A stretch of 64,000 nucleotides of DNA, taken from Gilvimarinus sp. DA14 (GTDB lineage: Bacteria > Pseudomonadota > Gammaproteobacteria > Pseudomonadales > Cellvibrionaceae). This document shows, one piece after another, positions 38,813 to 46,627 of this stretch (positions within the stretch are counted from its first letter, which is position 1; the number at the start of each line of letters is the position of its first letter). The notes beneath the pieces are model-generated. The model saw only the letters and a program-made list of their open reading frames with translations. It made no database searches and was not told the DNA's origin. The stretch lies in NCBI RefSeq assembly GCF_024204685.1, contig NZ_CP100350.1:248001-312000 (forward strand), in the 5' to 3' direction. A program made the position numbers and the translations under genes.

Positions 38813-39646
38813 ATGGCGTTTGTGCGCTGGATTCTGGCGATAATTTTTATTAGTTCCTCTGGTGCTCTGCTGGCGGAGCCGTCCCCTTTGCTGCAAGAGC
38901 TAAAAGGCCAGTGGCAGCAGGGCGGTATTTTGCGCGGCAAAGTCCAGCCCGGCACTCAGGTTAAATTTAACGGTAAAGACATTCCTGTGGGCGAGGGCGG
39001 TGAGTTTGTACTGGGCCTGGGGCGCGATGCAGACACGGATGCAAACTTGCTGCTCGAAGGGCAAGGGCGCCAGTGGCAGCAGAGCTACACCGTGGCAAAG
39101 CGGGATTATCGTATCCAGCGTATCGAAGGTGTGCCGCAAAAAACCGTCACTCCATCGCCGGAGCAACAGGAACGCACCCGCCGCGAAGCGGCCCGAGTGT
39201 GGCAAGCGCGCCAGACTATGCGCCAGAGCACCGAGTTTATGCAGGACTTTAAATGGCCCCTGGTTGGCCCCATTACTGGAGTCTATGGTTCGCAGCGCAT
39301 ATACAATGGCGAGCCGCGTTCGCCCCATTACGGGGTGGATATTGCCGCACCCACGGGTACTCCGGTGCAGGCGCCCGCCGGTGGCGAGGTCATACTGGTG
39401 GAGCCTGATTTGTTCTATTCAGGCGGCACCTTAATCATCGACCATGGACAGGGGCTGTCATCAACCTTTATCCATCTGTCTAAAATTCTGGTGGCGCTGG
39501 GAGATCAGGTGACCCAAGGTGAGGTAATCGCCGAAGTGGGCGCCAGTGGCAGGGCTACTGGCGCGCATCTGGATTGGCGCATGAACTGGCTGGGTGAAAG
39601 GGTTGACCCCACCACGCTGGTTGGCCCTATGCCAGAGCAGCCCTGA
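38813..39646 (+). CDS. M23-family peptidoglycan peptidase-like protein
   Basis: A 277-residue exported protein (signal ending ALLA, residue 21). A basic, proline-containing linker leads to a C-terminal lysostaphin-type domain from about residue 147. Zinc-site elements are H172 and D176 in HYGVDIA, H221, and the H252-L-D254 position. The classical motif there is His-x-His, so the last zinc ligand appears replaced by aspartate. It either uses aspartate as ligand or is a non-catalytic activator, as known for EnvC/NlpD-type LytM factors. The domain is otherwise complete. Confidence 0.88.
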   Translation: MAFVRWILAIIFISSSGALLAEPSPLLQELKGQWQQGGILRGKVQPGTQVKFNGKDIPVGEGGEFVLGLGRDADTDANLLLEGQGRQWQQSYTVAKRDYRIQRIEGVPQKTVTPSPEQQERTRREAARVWQARQTMRQSTEFMQDFKWPLVGPITGVYGSQRIYNGEPRSPHYGVDIAAPTGTPVQAPAGGEVILVEPDLFYSGGTLIIDHGQGLSSTFIHLSKILVALGDQVTQGEVIAEVGASGRATGAHLDWRMNWLGERVDPTTLVGPMPEQP

Positions 39647-39731
39647 GCAGTAACGCCGCAAGACACAAGGGCCCGGGCGGTGTAAACTACCGCCCCTTGA
39701 ATTTGTCGCCAACCCTATTAGGTAGTGAGCA

Positions 39732-39929
39732 ATGATAGACAAAAAGCTGCTGGGAATTCTGGTATGTCCGGTCAGTAAGGGCGAGCTGGAATACCACAAA
39801 GAGGCCTCGGAGCTGGTGTGTTACAGCAGTGGCTTGGCCTATCCGGTGCGCGATGGCATTCCGGTAATGCTGGAGTCCGAGGCGCGCCGCCTGAGTGATG
39901 AAGAAAAACAGGCACACAAAAACCGCTGA
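39732..39929 (+). CDS. Trm112-family small protein
   Basis: A 65-residue cytoplasmic protein of the YcaR/Trm112 family. It starts [17 protein letters not shown] and has [12 protein letters not shown], the signature of the family. Trm112-type proteins act as small partners of methyltransferases and other enzymes. Only one of the usual zinc cysteines remains (CPVSKG), as is normal in many gammaproteobacteria. It starts 85 bp after the M23 gene and 61 bp before alaS. Confidence 0.92.
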   Translation: MIDKKLLGILVCPVSKGELEYHKEASELVCYSSGLAYPVRDGIPVMLESEARRLSDEEKQAHKNR

Positions 39930-39990
39930 TTCTGCCCGCCGCACGAGTCCGCATGCAATCGATTGACGAGAGTGATCCGACGGAAATTCT

Positions 39991-42591
39991 ATGAAAAGCG
40001 CTGAAATTCGCGACGCCTTTTTAAAATACTTTGAATCAGAAGGGCACACCATTGTGCCATCCAGCTCGCTGGTGCCGGGCGATGATCCGACCCTGCTGTT
40101 TACCAACGCGGGAATGAACCAGTTTAAGGATGTGTTTTTAGGCAGCGACAAGCGCGCCTACAGTCGCGCCACCAGCTCGCAGCGTTGTGTGCGCGCAGGT
40201 GGTAAGCACAATGATCTGGAAAACGTCGGCTACACCGCGCGTCATCACACTTTCTTTGAAATGCTGGGCAACTTCAGCTTTGGCGATTATTTCAAGCGTG
40301 ATGCCATTAAGTTTGCCTGGAAGTTTCTCACTGAAGTGCTGGGCCTGCCCCCCGAGCGCCTGTGGGTAACGGTGCATATTTCCGATGACGAAGCTGCGGA
40401 TATTTGGCAAAAAGAGATGGGCGTTAGCCCAGAGCGTTTCTCGCGTCTGGACGAAGACAATTTTTGGCAAATGGGTGATACCGGTCCCTGTGGGCCCAGC
40501 TCTGAAATTTTCTACGATCACGGCGCCGATGTGCCGGGTGGTCCGCCGGGCAGCGAAAACGACGATTTAGACCGCTATATCGAAATCTGGAACCTGGTGT
40601 TTATGCAGTACGAGCGCCAGGCGGACGGAGAGTTAAAACCCTTGCCGAATCCCTCCATTGATACCGGTATGGGCCTGGAGCGTATTGCGGCGGTCATGCA
40701 GGGCGTGCACAACAACTACGATATCGATTTGTTCCAACACCTGCTCAAAGCCGCTGCTAAGGCGACCGGCTCGGACGATTTAGAACATAAATCGCTGCGG
40801 GTGATTGCCGATCACATTCGCTCCAGCGCCTTTTTGATCAGCGATGGCGTACTCCCCTCTAATGAAGGCCGCGGCTATGTGTTGCGCCGTATTATCCGCC
40901 GCGCTATCCGCCATGGCCACAAGCTGGGGCAAAAAGACGCTTTCTTTAACACCCTGGTGGATGCTCTGGCCGAGGTAATGGGCGAAGCCTACCCCGAGCT
41001 AAACGAGCGCAAGGCACAGATTGCCAAAGTACTGCTCACCGAGGAAGAGCAATTTGCCAAAACCTTGGATAAAGGTATGGGCGTTTTGGAAGAGGCACTA
41101 GCCGATTTGTCCGGCACCGAAATTCCCGGCGATGTGGTGTTTACCCTGTATGACACCTACGGCTTTCCGGTGGATTTGACCGCCGATATCGCGCGCGAGC
41201 GGGATTTAACCATTGACCAGGCGGGCTATGAGGCCGCCATGGAAGCCCAGCGTCAGCGCGCCCGCGCGGCGGGGAACTTTAAAGTCGACTACACCCAGGC
41301 CTCTCTGGATGTGCCTGCGACCGAATTTACCGGCTACAGCGAGCTGGCCGGTGAGAGCAAGGTGCTGGCTCTGCTGCGCGACGGCGCCAGTGTCGAGCAA
41401 ATCAGCGAAGGCGAAGAGGCCGCGGTGGTGCTGGATAGCACACCGTTTTACGCCGAGTCTGGCGGCCAGGCCGGTGATAGCGGCTATCTTGAGGCCGAGG
41501 GAATTCGCTTTGAAGTGCGCGATTGTATTAAACAGGGCAGTCACTTTTTGCACCTGGGGCAGCTGTTGCACGGCAACCTGGTCTCCGGTGCATCCTTGCA
41601 GGGGCAGGTGGACGGCGAAGTGCGTCAGGCAACCGCGTTGAACCACTCGGCCACTCACTTGTTACACGCAGCCCTGCGCAAGGTGCTGGGTGACCATGTG
41701 ACCCAGAAGGGCTCACTGGTGAATTCCGAGCGCTTGCGCTTTGATTTTTCGCACTTTGAGCCCTTGGCCCACGAGCAGATCAAAGCTATTGAGCAGATGG
41801 TCAACGAGCAAATTCTTGCCAATACCCCCGTAGCCACCGAGCTGTGCGATATGGAAACCGCCCAGGCCAAAGGTGCGATGGCACTGTTTGGCGAAAAATA
41901 CGGCGACGAAGTGCGCGTGCTGAGCATGGGCGTGGATAGCTTCTCAGTTGAACTGTGTGGTGGTACCCACGTTAACCGCACCGGCGATATTGGTTTAATG
42001 CGTATTGTCAGTGAGTCGGGTATTGCTTCGGGAGTACGCCGGATTGAAGCCATTACCGGCAAGGCGGCGCTGGCGGCCTTTGACCAGGCTGAAGCACGTT
42101 TGGCTAAGGCCGCTGCCCTGATTAAAGCCAATCCAGATAATCTGGTGGAAAAGCTGGAGCAGTTGACCAGCCAGAGCCGCAAGCTGGAAAAAGACCTGGC
42201 TGCGCTCAAAACCAAGCTGGCCACCGCTGGCAGCCGCGACTTGATGGCCGAGGCCGTCGAGGTGGGTGGTCTTAAGGTTCTGGCGGTTAAGCTCGAAGGC
42301 GCCGATGCCAAATCCCTGCGCGACAGCGCCGATCAGCTGAAAAACAAGCTGGGCTCGGGCGTAGTTTTATTGGCGGCTGAAGATGCCGGCAAAGTGGCTT
42401 TGGTTGCAGGTGTGACTAAAGATGCCACCGCCAAGGTCAAAGCCGGCGATTTAATGCGCTACGTGGCGGAACAAGTGGGCGGCAAGGGCGGCGGCCGTCC
42501 GGATATGGCTCAGGGCGGCGGCACCGATGTCGGCGCTATTGAGGCGGCACTGGCATCGGTTGCCCCCTGGGTTGAGAGCCAGCTGGGATAA
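39991..42591 (+). CDS. alaS: Alanyl-tRNA synthetase
   Basis: An 866-residue class II synthetase charging tRNA-Ala. Domain order is normal: catalytic core ([42 protein letters not shown]), editing domain with [11 protein letters not shown] and the metal-site [13 protein letters not shown], then a C-terminal coiled coil and the glycine-rich [15 protein letters not shown] tail of the C-Ala domain. It stands upstream of lysC and csrA, the common gammaproteobacterial order, but without recA/recX before it. Confidence 0.98.
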   Translation: MKSAEIRDAFLKYFESEGHTIVPSSSLVPGDDPTLLFTNAGMNQFKDVFLGSDKRAYSRATSSQRCVRAGGKHNDLENVGYTARHHTFFEMLGNFSFGDYFKRDAIKFAWKFLTEVLGLPPERLWVTVHISDDEAADIWQKEMGVSPERFSRLDEDNFWQMGDTGPCGPSSEIFYDHGADVPGGPPGSENDDLDRYIEIWNLVFMQYERQADGELKPLPNPSIDTGMGLERIAAVMQGVHNNYDIDLFQHLLKAAAKATGSDDLEHKSLRVIADHIRSSAFLISDGVLPSNEGRGYVLRRIIRRAIRHGHKLGQKDAFFNTLVDALAEVMGEAYPELNERKAQIAKVLLTEEEQFAKTLDKGMGVLEEALADLSGTEIPGDVVFTLYDTYGFPVDLTADIARERDLTIDQAGYEAAMEAQRQRARAAGNFKVDYTQASLDVPATEFTGYSELAGESKVLALLRDGASVEQISEGEEAAVVLDSTPFYAESGGQAGDSGYLEAEGIRFEVRDCIKQGSHFLHLGQLLHGNLVSGASLQGQVDGEVRQATALNHSATHLLHAALRKVLGDHVTQKGSLVNSERLRFDFSHFEPLAHEQIKAIEQMVNEQILANTPVATELCDMETAQAKGAMALFGEKYGDEVRVLSMGVDSFSVELCGGTHVNRTGDIGLMRIVSESGIASGVRRIEAITGKAALAAFDQAEARLAKAAALIKANPDNLVEKLEQLTSQSRKLEKDLAALKTKLATAGSRDLMAEAVEVGGLKVLAVKLEGADAKSLRDSADQLKNKLGSGVVLLAAEDAGKVALVAGVTKDATAKVKAGDLMRYVAEQVGGKGGGRPDMAQGGGTDVGAIEAALASVAPWVESQLG

Positions 42592-42602
42592 ATATGACAA
42601 TT

Positions 42603-42624
42603 CTGTAAAAAAATGTTTTTACAG
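42603..42624. repeat. A/T-rich hairpin between alaS and lysC
   Basis: A perfect 9-bp stem (CTGTAAAAA with TTTTTACAG) with an AATG loop lies 12 bp after the alaS stop. It could be a weak terminator for alaS or a 5' element of lysC; the T tract is inside the stem rather than after it. Confidence 0.45.
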
Positions 42625-42735
42625 CTCAAAAATTGATTAACTTTTGACAGCTTATCGTGTTTAATTGCCGCTTTTTGCGCCCAGGCGCAGCAATTGTGCG
42701 TCGATAAGACGTTAAGTGTGAGGGATAGGCCGGGA

Positions 42736-43971
42736 ATGAGCTTATTGGTACAAAAATACGGCGGTACCTCTGTGGGTACGGTCGAACGCATTGAAGCGGT
42801 CGCGGAGAAAGTGGCCGGTTTCCGTGCCCAGGGGCACGATATGGTGGTCGTGGTGTCTGCCATGAGCGGCGAAACCAACCGCCTGATTGCCCTGGCCAAG
42901 GATATCCAGAATACCCCGGACCCCCGGGAGATGGATGTGTTGGTCTCCACCGGTGAGCAGGTGACCATTGCGCTGTTGTGCATGGCGCTGAAAAAGCGTG
43001 GCTGCGATGCCCGCTCTTATACCGGCGGCCAGGTGCGCATTCTCACCGATAGCTCCCACACCAAAGCCCGCATTCAGGAAATCGACGAAGCCAATATGCG
43101 CGCCGATTTGAATGCCGGACGGGTCGTGGTAGTGGCGGGTTTTCAGGGGGTGGACGAAAGCGGCAATATCACCACCTTGGGACGCGGCGGCTCCGATACC
43201 ACAGGTGTAGCACTGGCGGCGGCGTTAAAAGCCGACGAATGTCAGATCTATACCGACGTTGACGGCGTATACACTACAGACCCACGGGTGGTCGACAAGG
43301 CCAGACGCCTGGAGAAAATCACCTTTGAGGAAATGCTGGAAATGGCCAGCCTGGGCTCTAAGGTGTTGCAAATTCGCTCAGTAGAGTTTGCCGGCAAATA
43401 CAATGTACCACTGCGGGTGTTGTCCAGCTTTAAAGACGGCCCCGGCACTTTGATTACCCTCGATGAGGAAGACAGCACTATGGAACAGCCCGTTGTTTCC
43501 GGGATTGCGTTTAACCGCGATGAAGCCAAAATTACCCTGGCCGGTATCCCCGATACCCCCGGCATTGCCTCTAAAATTTTGGCGCCGGTGGGCAAAGCCA
43601 ATATTGAAGTGGACGTTATTGTGCAAAACGTTGGCGCCGACAACACCACGGATTTAACTTTCACCGTAAATCGCGGGGATATGAATAAAACCGTCGATTT
43701 GTTGTCTAACGTAGTGAAGGAAATAGGCGCGCGCGAAGTCATTAGTGATGATGCCATTGCCAAGGTTTCCATTGTCGGTGTGGGCATGCGCTCTCACGCA
43801 GGTGTTGCCAGCACTATGTTTACGGCACTGGCAGAAGAGGGCATTAATATTCAGATGATCACCACCTCAGAGATTAAAATCTCGGTGATTATCAGTGAAA
43901 AATACTTAGAGCTTGCTGTGCGCACCTTGCACAGTGCGTTTGGCCTGGACGCCGAACCTGCGCAGGCTTAA
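42736..43971 (+). CDS. lysC: Aspartate kinase
   Basis: A 411-residue aspartokinase, first step to lysine, threonine and methionine. The kinase domain begins LLVQKYGGTSVG and has LGRGGSDTTGVALAAAL and TDVDGVYTTDPR. Two C-terminal ACT domains follow (from about residue 265: ITLAGIPDTPGIA and VSIVGVGMRSHAGVA), which normally bind lysine and/or threonine for feedback control. The ATG at 42736 gives the standard family length; a start 14 codons upstream adds non-conserved sequence. csrA follows after 228 bp. Confidence 0.97.
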   Translation: MSLLVQKYGGTSVGTVERIEAVAEKVAGFRAQGHDMVVVVSAMSGETNRLIALAKDIQNTPDPREMDVLVSTGEQVTIALLCMALKKRGCDARSYTGGQVRILTDSSHTKARIQEIDEANMRADLNAGRVVVVAGFQGVDESGNITTLGRGGSDTTGVALAAALKADECQIYTDVDGVYTTDPRVVDKARRLEKITFEEMLEMASLGSKVLQIRSVEFAGKYNVPLRVLSSFKDGPGTLITLDEEDSTMEQPVVSGIAFNRDEAKITLAGIPDTPGIASKILAPVGKANIEVDVIVQNVGADNTTDLTFTVNRGDMNKTVDLLSNVVKEIGAREVISDDAIAKVSIVGVGMRSHAGVASTMFTALAEEGINIQMITTSEIKISVIISEKYLELAVRTLHSAFGLDAEPAQA

Positions 43972-44199
43972 TTGAGCTTTTTTTGCTCGCTGCGCAACAA
44001 TAAGGTCGGATGATCTTGGGTTTGAAAAAACCTGAAAAATATTTGGGGGCAGTTCCCCTTTTCGCGAAAAATGGACAATACTTAAAACAAGGAACGTTCT
44101 TCACCGCGCAGGTGGTTAACGATCGCAAAAAGGGGCTAATAGCGGCAGCGGAGTTGGATTCCCAGCCGCACTCACAGGATGGATTGAAGGAGTTTTACT

Positions 44200-44391
44200 A
44201 TGTTGATCTTAACCCGCCGTATTGGCGAAACCCTGATGGTTGGTGATGAAGTTACAGTTACCGTGCTGGGTGTAAAGGGCAATCAAGTGCGTATCGGCGT
44301 TAACGCGCCCAAAGACATTGCTGTACACCGCGAAGAAATCTACCAGCGCATTCAGCGTGAAAAGCAAAATCAGCAAGAAGGCTTGGTATAA
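44200..44391 (+). CDS. csrA: Carbon storage regulator CsrA/RsmA
   Basis: A 63-residue dimeric RNA-binding protein starting [18 protein letters not shown] with the conserved [19 protein letters not shown] segment that forms the RNA-binding surface. It binds GGA motifs presented in hairpin loops and represses or stabilises many mRNAs that govern carbon flux, biofilm and motility. GAAGGAG precedes the ATG. It is followed by its own terminator and by tRNA-Ser, the same order as csrA-serV in E. coli. Confidence 0.98.
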   Translation: MLILTRRIGETLMVGDEVTVTVLGVKGNQVRIGVNAPKDIAVHREEIYQRIQREKQNQQEGLV

Positions 44392-44408
44392 GCTTCCACT
44401 GATTGCAC

Positions 44409-44437
44409 AAACGGCAACCACAGGTTGCCGTTTTTTT
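44409..44437 (+). terminator. Terminator after csrA
   Basis: A 10-bp stem (AACGGCAACC with GGTTGCCGTT) and a 3-nt loop are followed by a T run, 18 bp after the csrA stop. Confidence 0.9.
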
Positions 44438-44500
44438 ATGCGTTTTGTTTATGCCTTCGGCGCTGCGGTTAAAAAGTTTCTACCTAAGCCACACAAGTCT

Positions 44501-44527
44501 TTGAATTTCTGCCAAATATGGTATGAT
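44501..44527 (+). promoter_or_regulatory. Probable promoter of tRNA-Ser
   Basis: TTGAAT (44501-44506) and TATGAT (44522-44527) lie 53 bp before the tRNA. The spacer is a short 15 bp; shifting the -35 by one base gives TTTGAA and 16 bp. The -10 is strong. Confidence 0.5.
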
Positions 44528-44579
44528 GCCGCCCCAGTTGACGAGATGCCCCGGCAACTCGATCTGGACAATTTGATAC

Positions 44580-44669
44580 GGAGAAGTGGCCGAGTGGCCG
44601 AAGGCGCTCCCCTGCTAAGGGAGTATACCTTGATCGGTATCGAGGGTTCGAATCCCTCCTTCTCCGCCA
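44580..44669 (+). tRNA. tRNA-Ser (anticodon GCU), CCA encoded
   Basis: A 90-nt type II tRNA with a long variable arm. The acceptor stem pairs GGAGAAG (44580-44586) with CTTCTCC (44659-44665), then G73 and CCA. The anticodon loop reads CTGCTAA, giving GCU for AGC/AGU serine codons. The T arm has GGTTCGAATC. It lies downstream of csrA as in enterobacteria. Confidence 0.97.
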
Positions 44670-44672
44670 TAC

Positions 44673-44704
44673 AAAAAGCCCAACCGAAAGGTTGGGCTTT
44701 TTTT
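44673..44704 (+). terminator. Terminator of tRNA-Ser
   Basis: A 13-bp stem (AAAAAGCCCAACC with GGTTGGGCTTTTT) and a GAAA tetraloop followed by T residues start 3 bp after the tRNA CCA end. Confidence 0.95.
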
Positions 44705-44737
44705 ATGCGGGAAGGCGGGTGAGAAGCCTCGCCGGGT

Positions 44738-44810
44738 TCGACAAAACGCCGGGAGCGTTTTGCACCGAGCGTAGCGAGCCCGCAGGGTGGGCGCAGGACG
44801 CGTCCAGTAC
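44738..44810 (+). repeat. tRNA-linked structured repeat, unit 1
   Basis: About 73 bp, nearly identical to the unit at 44970-45040. It contains two hairpins: CAAAACGC/GCGTTTTG with loop CGGGA (44742-44762), and GGGCGC/GCGTCC with loop AGGAC (44789-44805, one G-T wobble). Both loops present GGA. No open frame in it looks genuine. It follows the tRNA-Ser terminator and precedes a copy of the tRNA 3' end. Confidence 0.85.
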
Positions 44811-44830
44811 ATCCCTCCTTCTCCGCCATA
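44811..44830 (+). repeat. Duplicate of the tRNA-Ser 3' end
   Basis: Twenty bases are identical to 44652-44671, the T-arm/acceptor 3' half of tRNA-Ser with CCA and the next two bases, at a distance of 159 bp. No matching 5' half lies upstream, so this is not a second tRNA. It has the form of an attachment-site repeat or the relic of a tandem duplication. Confidence 0.88.
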
Positions 44831-44834
44831 TATT

Positions 44835-44873
44835 AAAACCGCCGAAGGTCATTTAACCTCCGGCGGTTTTTTT
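44835..44873 (+). terminator. Terminator after the tRNA 3'-end copy
   Basis: AAAACCGCCG pairs with CGGCGGTTTT, with AGGT/ACCT extending inside, followed by T residues. Its position relative to the tRNA 3'-end copy mirrors that of the true tRNA terminator. Confidence 0.88.
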
Positions 44874-44969
44874 AGACACAAAAGGTTAACAGGAGGCGTT
44901 CGACCGCTCATCTGCCTCCCTGCAGTCGCGGCATTTGTGCATCCATGCACATCAAACCCGACTGAGGCT

Positions 44970-45040
44970 CGACAAAACGCAGGGAGCGTTTTGCACCGAG
45001 CGCAGCGAGCTCGCAGGGTGGGCGCAGGACGCGCCCAGTA
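44970..45040 (+). repeat. tRNA-linked structured repeat, unit 2
   Basis: Second copy of the ~73-bp unit. Hairpin one is CAAAACGC/GCGTTTTG with loop AGGGA (44973-44993). Hairpin two is GGGCGC/GCGCCC with loop AGGAC (45020-45036), fully paired where unit 1 has a wobble. It is followed by a degraded tRNA 3' end (AATCCCTCC, 45041-45049) and another terminator. Confidence 0.85.
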
Positions 45041-45066
45041 AATCCCTCCCGCAGCACATACCAAAT

Positions 45067-45098
45067 CCGCCGAAGTCCCTATCATCTACGGCGGTTTT
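45067..45098 (+). terminator. Third terminator of the tRNA-linked array
   Basis: CCGCCG and CGGCGG pair around a 16-nt loop and are followed by five T. It closes the third, degraded iteration of the tRNA-end/terminator/repeat module. The ~80 bp beyond it, up to the tandem repeat, holds nothing I recognise. Confidence 0.75.
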
Positions 45099-45175
45099 TA
45101 TACACTAAAGCCCCGCAACCGACGCTCGACCCCAAAGCCATTACACTTGCCTCACCGAGCTACTCCCCTAGCATT

Positions 45176-45238
45176 CCCCGTACCCCGTACCCCGTACCCC
45201 GTACCCCGTACCCCGTACCCCGTACTCCGTACCCCGTC
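45176..45238. repeat. Tandem array of a 7-bp unit (CCCCGTA)
   Basis: Nine consecutive 7-bp units: seven CCCCGTA, one CTCCGTA and one final CCCCGTC. It lies 91 bp before the GH5 start codon in a non-coding stretch. The copy number may vary between strains by slippage. Confidence 0.95.
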
Positions 45239-45289
45239 GATTTCATCATAAATAAATAACCATTTAAATATAAAAACAAGTACGGTAAA

Positions 45290-45301
45290 GTAATCGATTA
45301 C
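45290..45301. promoter_or_regulatory. Palindromic operator-like site upstream of the GH5 gene
   Basis: GTAATCGATTAC is a perfect 12-bp palindrome with central CG, the symmetry of LacI-family operators, 28 bp before the start codon. An A/T-rich tract precedes it (45241-45280). No LacI-type gene is in the window. Confidence 0.5.
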
Positions 45302-45329
45302 ACAATAACGAATAATACGAGGAGAGTCT

Positions 45330-46592
45330 GTGTCTCGCTTAAGTCATATCTGTATTCCCGCTTTTGTCTTGGCCTTGTGTGCCTGTGGATCAGGCGGCGG
45401 TACAAGCCCGTCCAGTAACAATGTATCCAGCCAGGTCTCGTCTGTGGCGTCCAGCTCGTCGGTGTCGTCTGTGACCGAGCCCGGCAGTGAGTCCTCATCC
45501 AGTCAATCCTCTGTCGCCAGTTCTGAGCCCAGCAATTTTGATTTAAGCAGTGTCGCGCTCAGCCAGAAGCTGGGCGTTGGTTGGAACTTGGGTAATACCC
45601 TTGAGGCCGTGGGTGGTGAGACGGCCTGGGGCAACCCCAAGGCCACTCCCGAGCTTATGCAGGCGGTCAAGGCGGCGGGCTTCGATTCAATCCGTATTCC
45701 TGTAGCCTGGAGCCAGTTCAGCGATGCCGCCAACTTTGTTATTGCCACCGAGTGGATGGACAGAGTTGAAGAGGTGGTTAATGATGCGCTGGATGCCGAG
45801 TTGTACGTGATGATGAATATGCATTGGGATGGCGGCTGGATGCAGCCCACCTACGCCGAGCAGGATTATGTGCTACAGCGTATGGATACCATGTGGCGTC
45901 AAATTGCCGAGCGTTTTGCGAATTACGACGAGCACCTTATTTTTGCCTGTACCAACGAGGTGATGGTGGAGGGGGACTATGGTACCCCGAGCGAAGAGTA
46001 TTACACAGTGCAGAATGGCTATAACCAGCAGTGTGTAGATACGGTGCGCGCCACCGGCGGGAATAACCCCCAGCGCTTTTTGGCGGTGCAGGGCTTTAAC
46101 ACTAATATTGACCACACATTGAGTTTTTTTGCCTTACCCGAGGACCCGGCCGACGACAAACTGTTGGTTGAAGTCCACTACTATGATCCTTTTAACTTTA
46201 CCCTTAACGCTGAAAGCCAGATTACCCAATGGGGTGATGAGGCCGAGGACCCTAGTAAAACAGAAAGTTGGGCCAATGAAGGTCACGTCGATCGTCAATT
46301 TGGGCGAATGAAAGCGCGTTTTGTGGATCAGGGCATTGGGGTGATTCTGGGCGAGTATGGCGCCATGCATCGCCCGAATATCGACCATCACCAGCAGTAT
46401 CAAGTGTATTGGGACGAGTACATCACCGCCTCTGCGCTTGAGAATGGCCTGGTTCCCGTGGTGTGGGACAATGGCGTTACCGGTAATAACGGACTGGGAC
46501 TGTTTAATCGTTCCAGTGCCGAGCAGGCTTTTCCAGTGCTGATAGACGCGATCACCGGGGCGCGCCATAGCGCTAACTCTTTTGTCCGGTAA
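45330..46592 (+). CDS. GH5 cellulase-like lipoprotein
   Basis: A 420-residue lipoprotein: a signal with a lipobox at LCAC (Cys19), a serine-rich linker to about residue 70 typical of Cellvibrionaceae glycosidases, then a single GH5 barrel. Conserved elements are GWNLGNTLEA, IRIPVAW, NMHWDGGW, acid/base E210 in CTNE, EVHYYDPF and nucleophile E342 in LGEYG. It should cleave beta-1,4-glucans or related polymers at the cell surface; the exact substrate is not readable. The start is GTG at 45330, with GAGGAG just before. It is preceded by a palindromic operator-like site. Confidence 0.93.
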   Translation: MSRLSHICIPAFVLALCACGSGGGTSPSSNNVSSQVSSVASSSSVSSVTEPGSESSSSQSSVASSEPSNFDLSSVALSQKLGVGWNLGNTLEAVGGETAWGNPKATPELMQAVKAAGFDSIRIPVAWSQFSDAANFVIATEWMDRVEEVVNDALDAELYVMMNMHWDGGWMQPTYAEQDYVLQRMDTMWRQIAERFANYDEHLIFACTNEVMVEGDYGTPSEEYYTVQNGYNQQCVDTVRATGGNNPQRFLAVQGFNTNIDHTLSFFALPEDPADDKLLVEVHYYDPFNFTLNAESQITQWGDEAEDPSKTESWANEGHVDRQFGRMKARFVDQGIGVILGEYGAMHRPNIDHHQQYQVYWDEYITASALENGLVPVVWDNGVTGNNGLGLFNRSSAEQAFPVLIDAITGARHSANSFVR

Positions 46593-46627
46593 TCGATGCG
46601 ATTGTCTTCGCGATAGGTCGTCTGGCG

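Noticed and set aside
42644-42649. Consensus TTGACA before lysC
   Set aside because: No acceptable -10 element lies 15-19 bp downstream, so I do not call a promoter.
44010-44246. 78-codon frame between lysC and csrA
   Set aside because: It overruns the csrA start in another frame, has no ribosome-binding site and no recognisable features; the region is better read as the csrA leader.
44811-44830. Second tRNA-Ser gene
   Set aside because: Only the 3' half is present; no D arm, anticodon arm or 5' acceptor strand lies upstream.
44787-45085. Frames on both strands across the tRNA-linked repeats
   Set aside because: They run through terminators and hairpins of the repeat array; the peptide similarity between them is a by-product of the DNA repeat.
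45176-45238. Tandem repeat considered as a CRISPR remnant
   Set aside because: The units are 7 bp and contiguous without spacers, and there are no cas genes.
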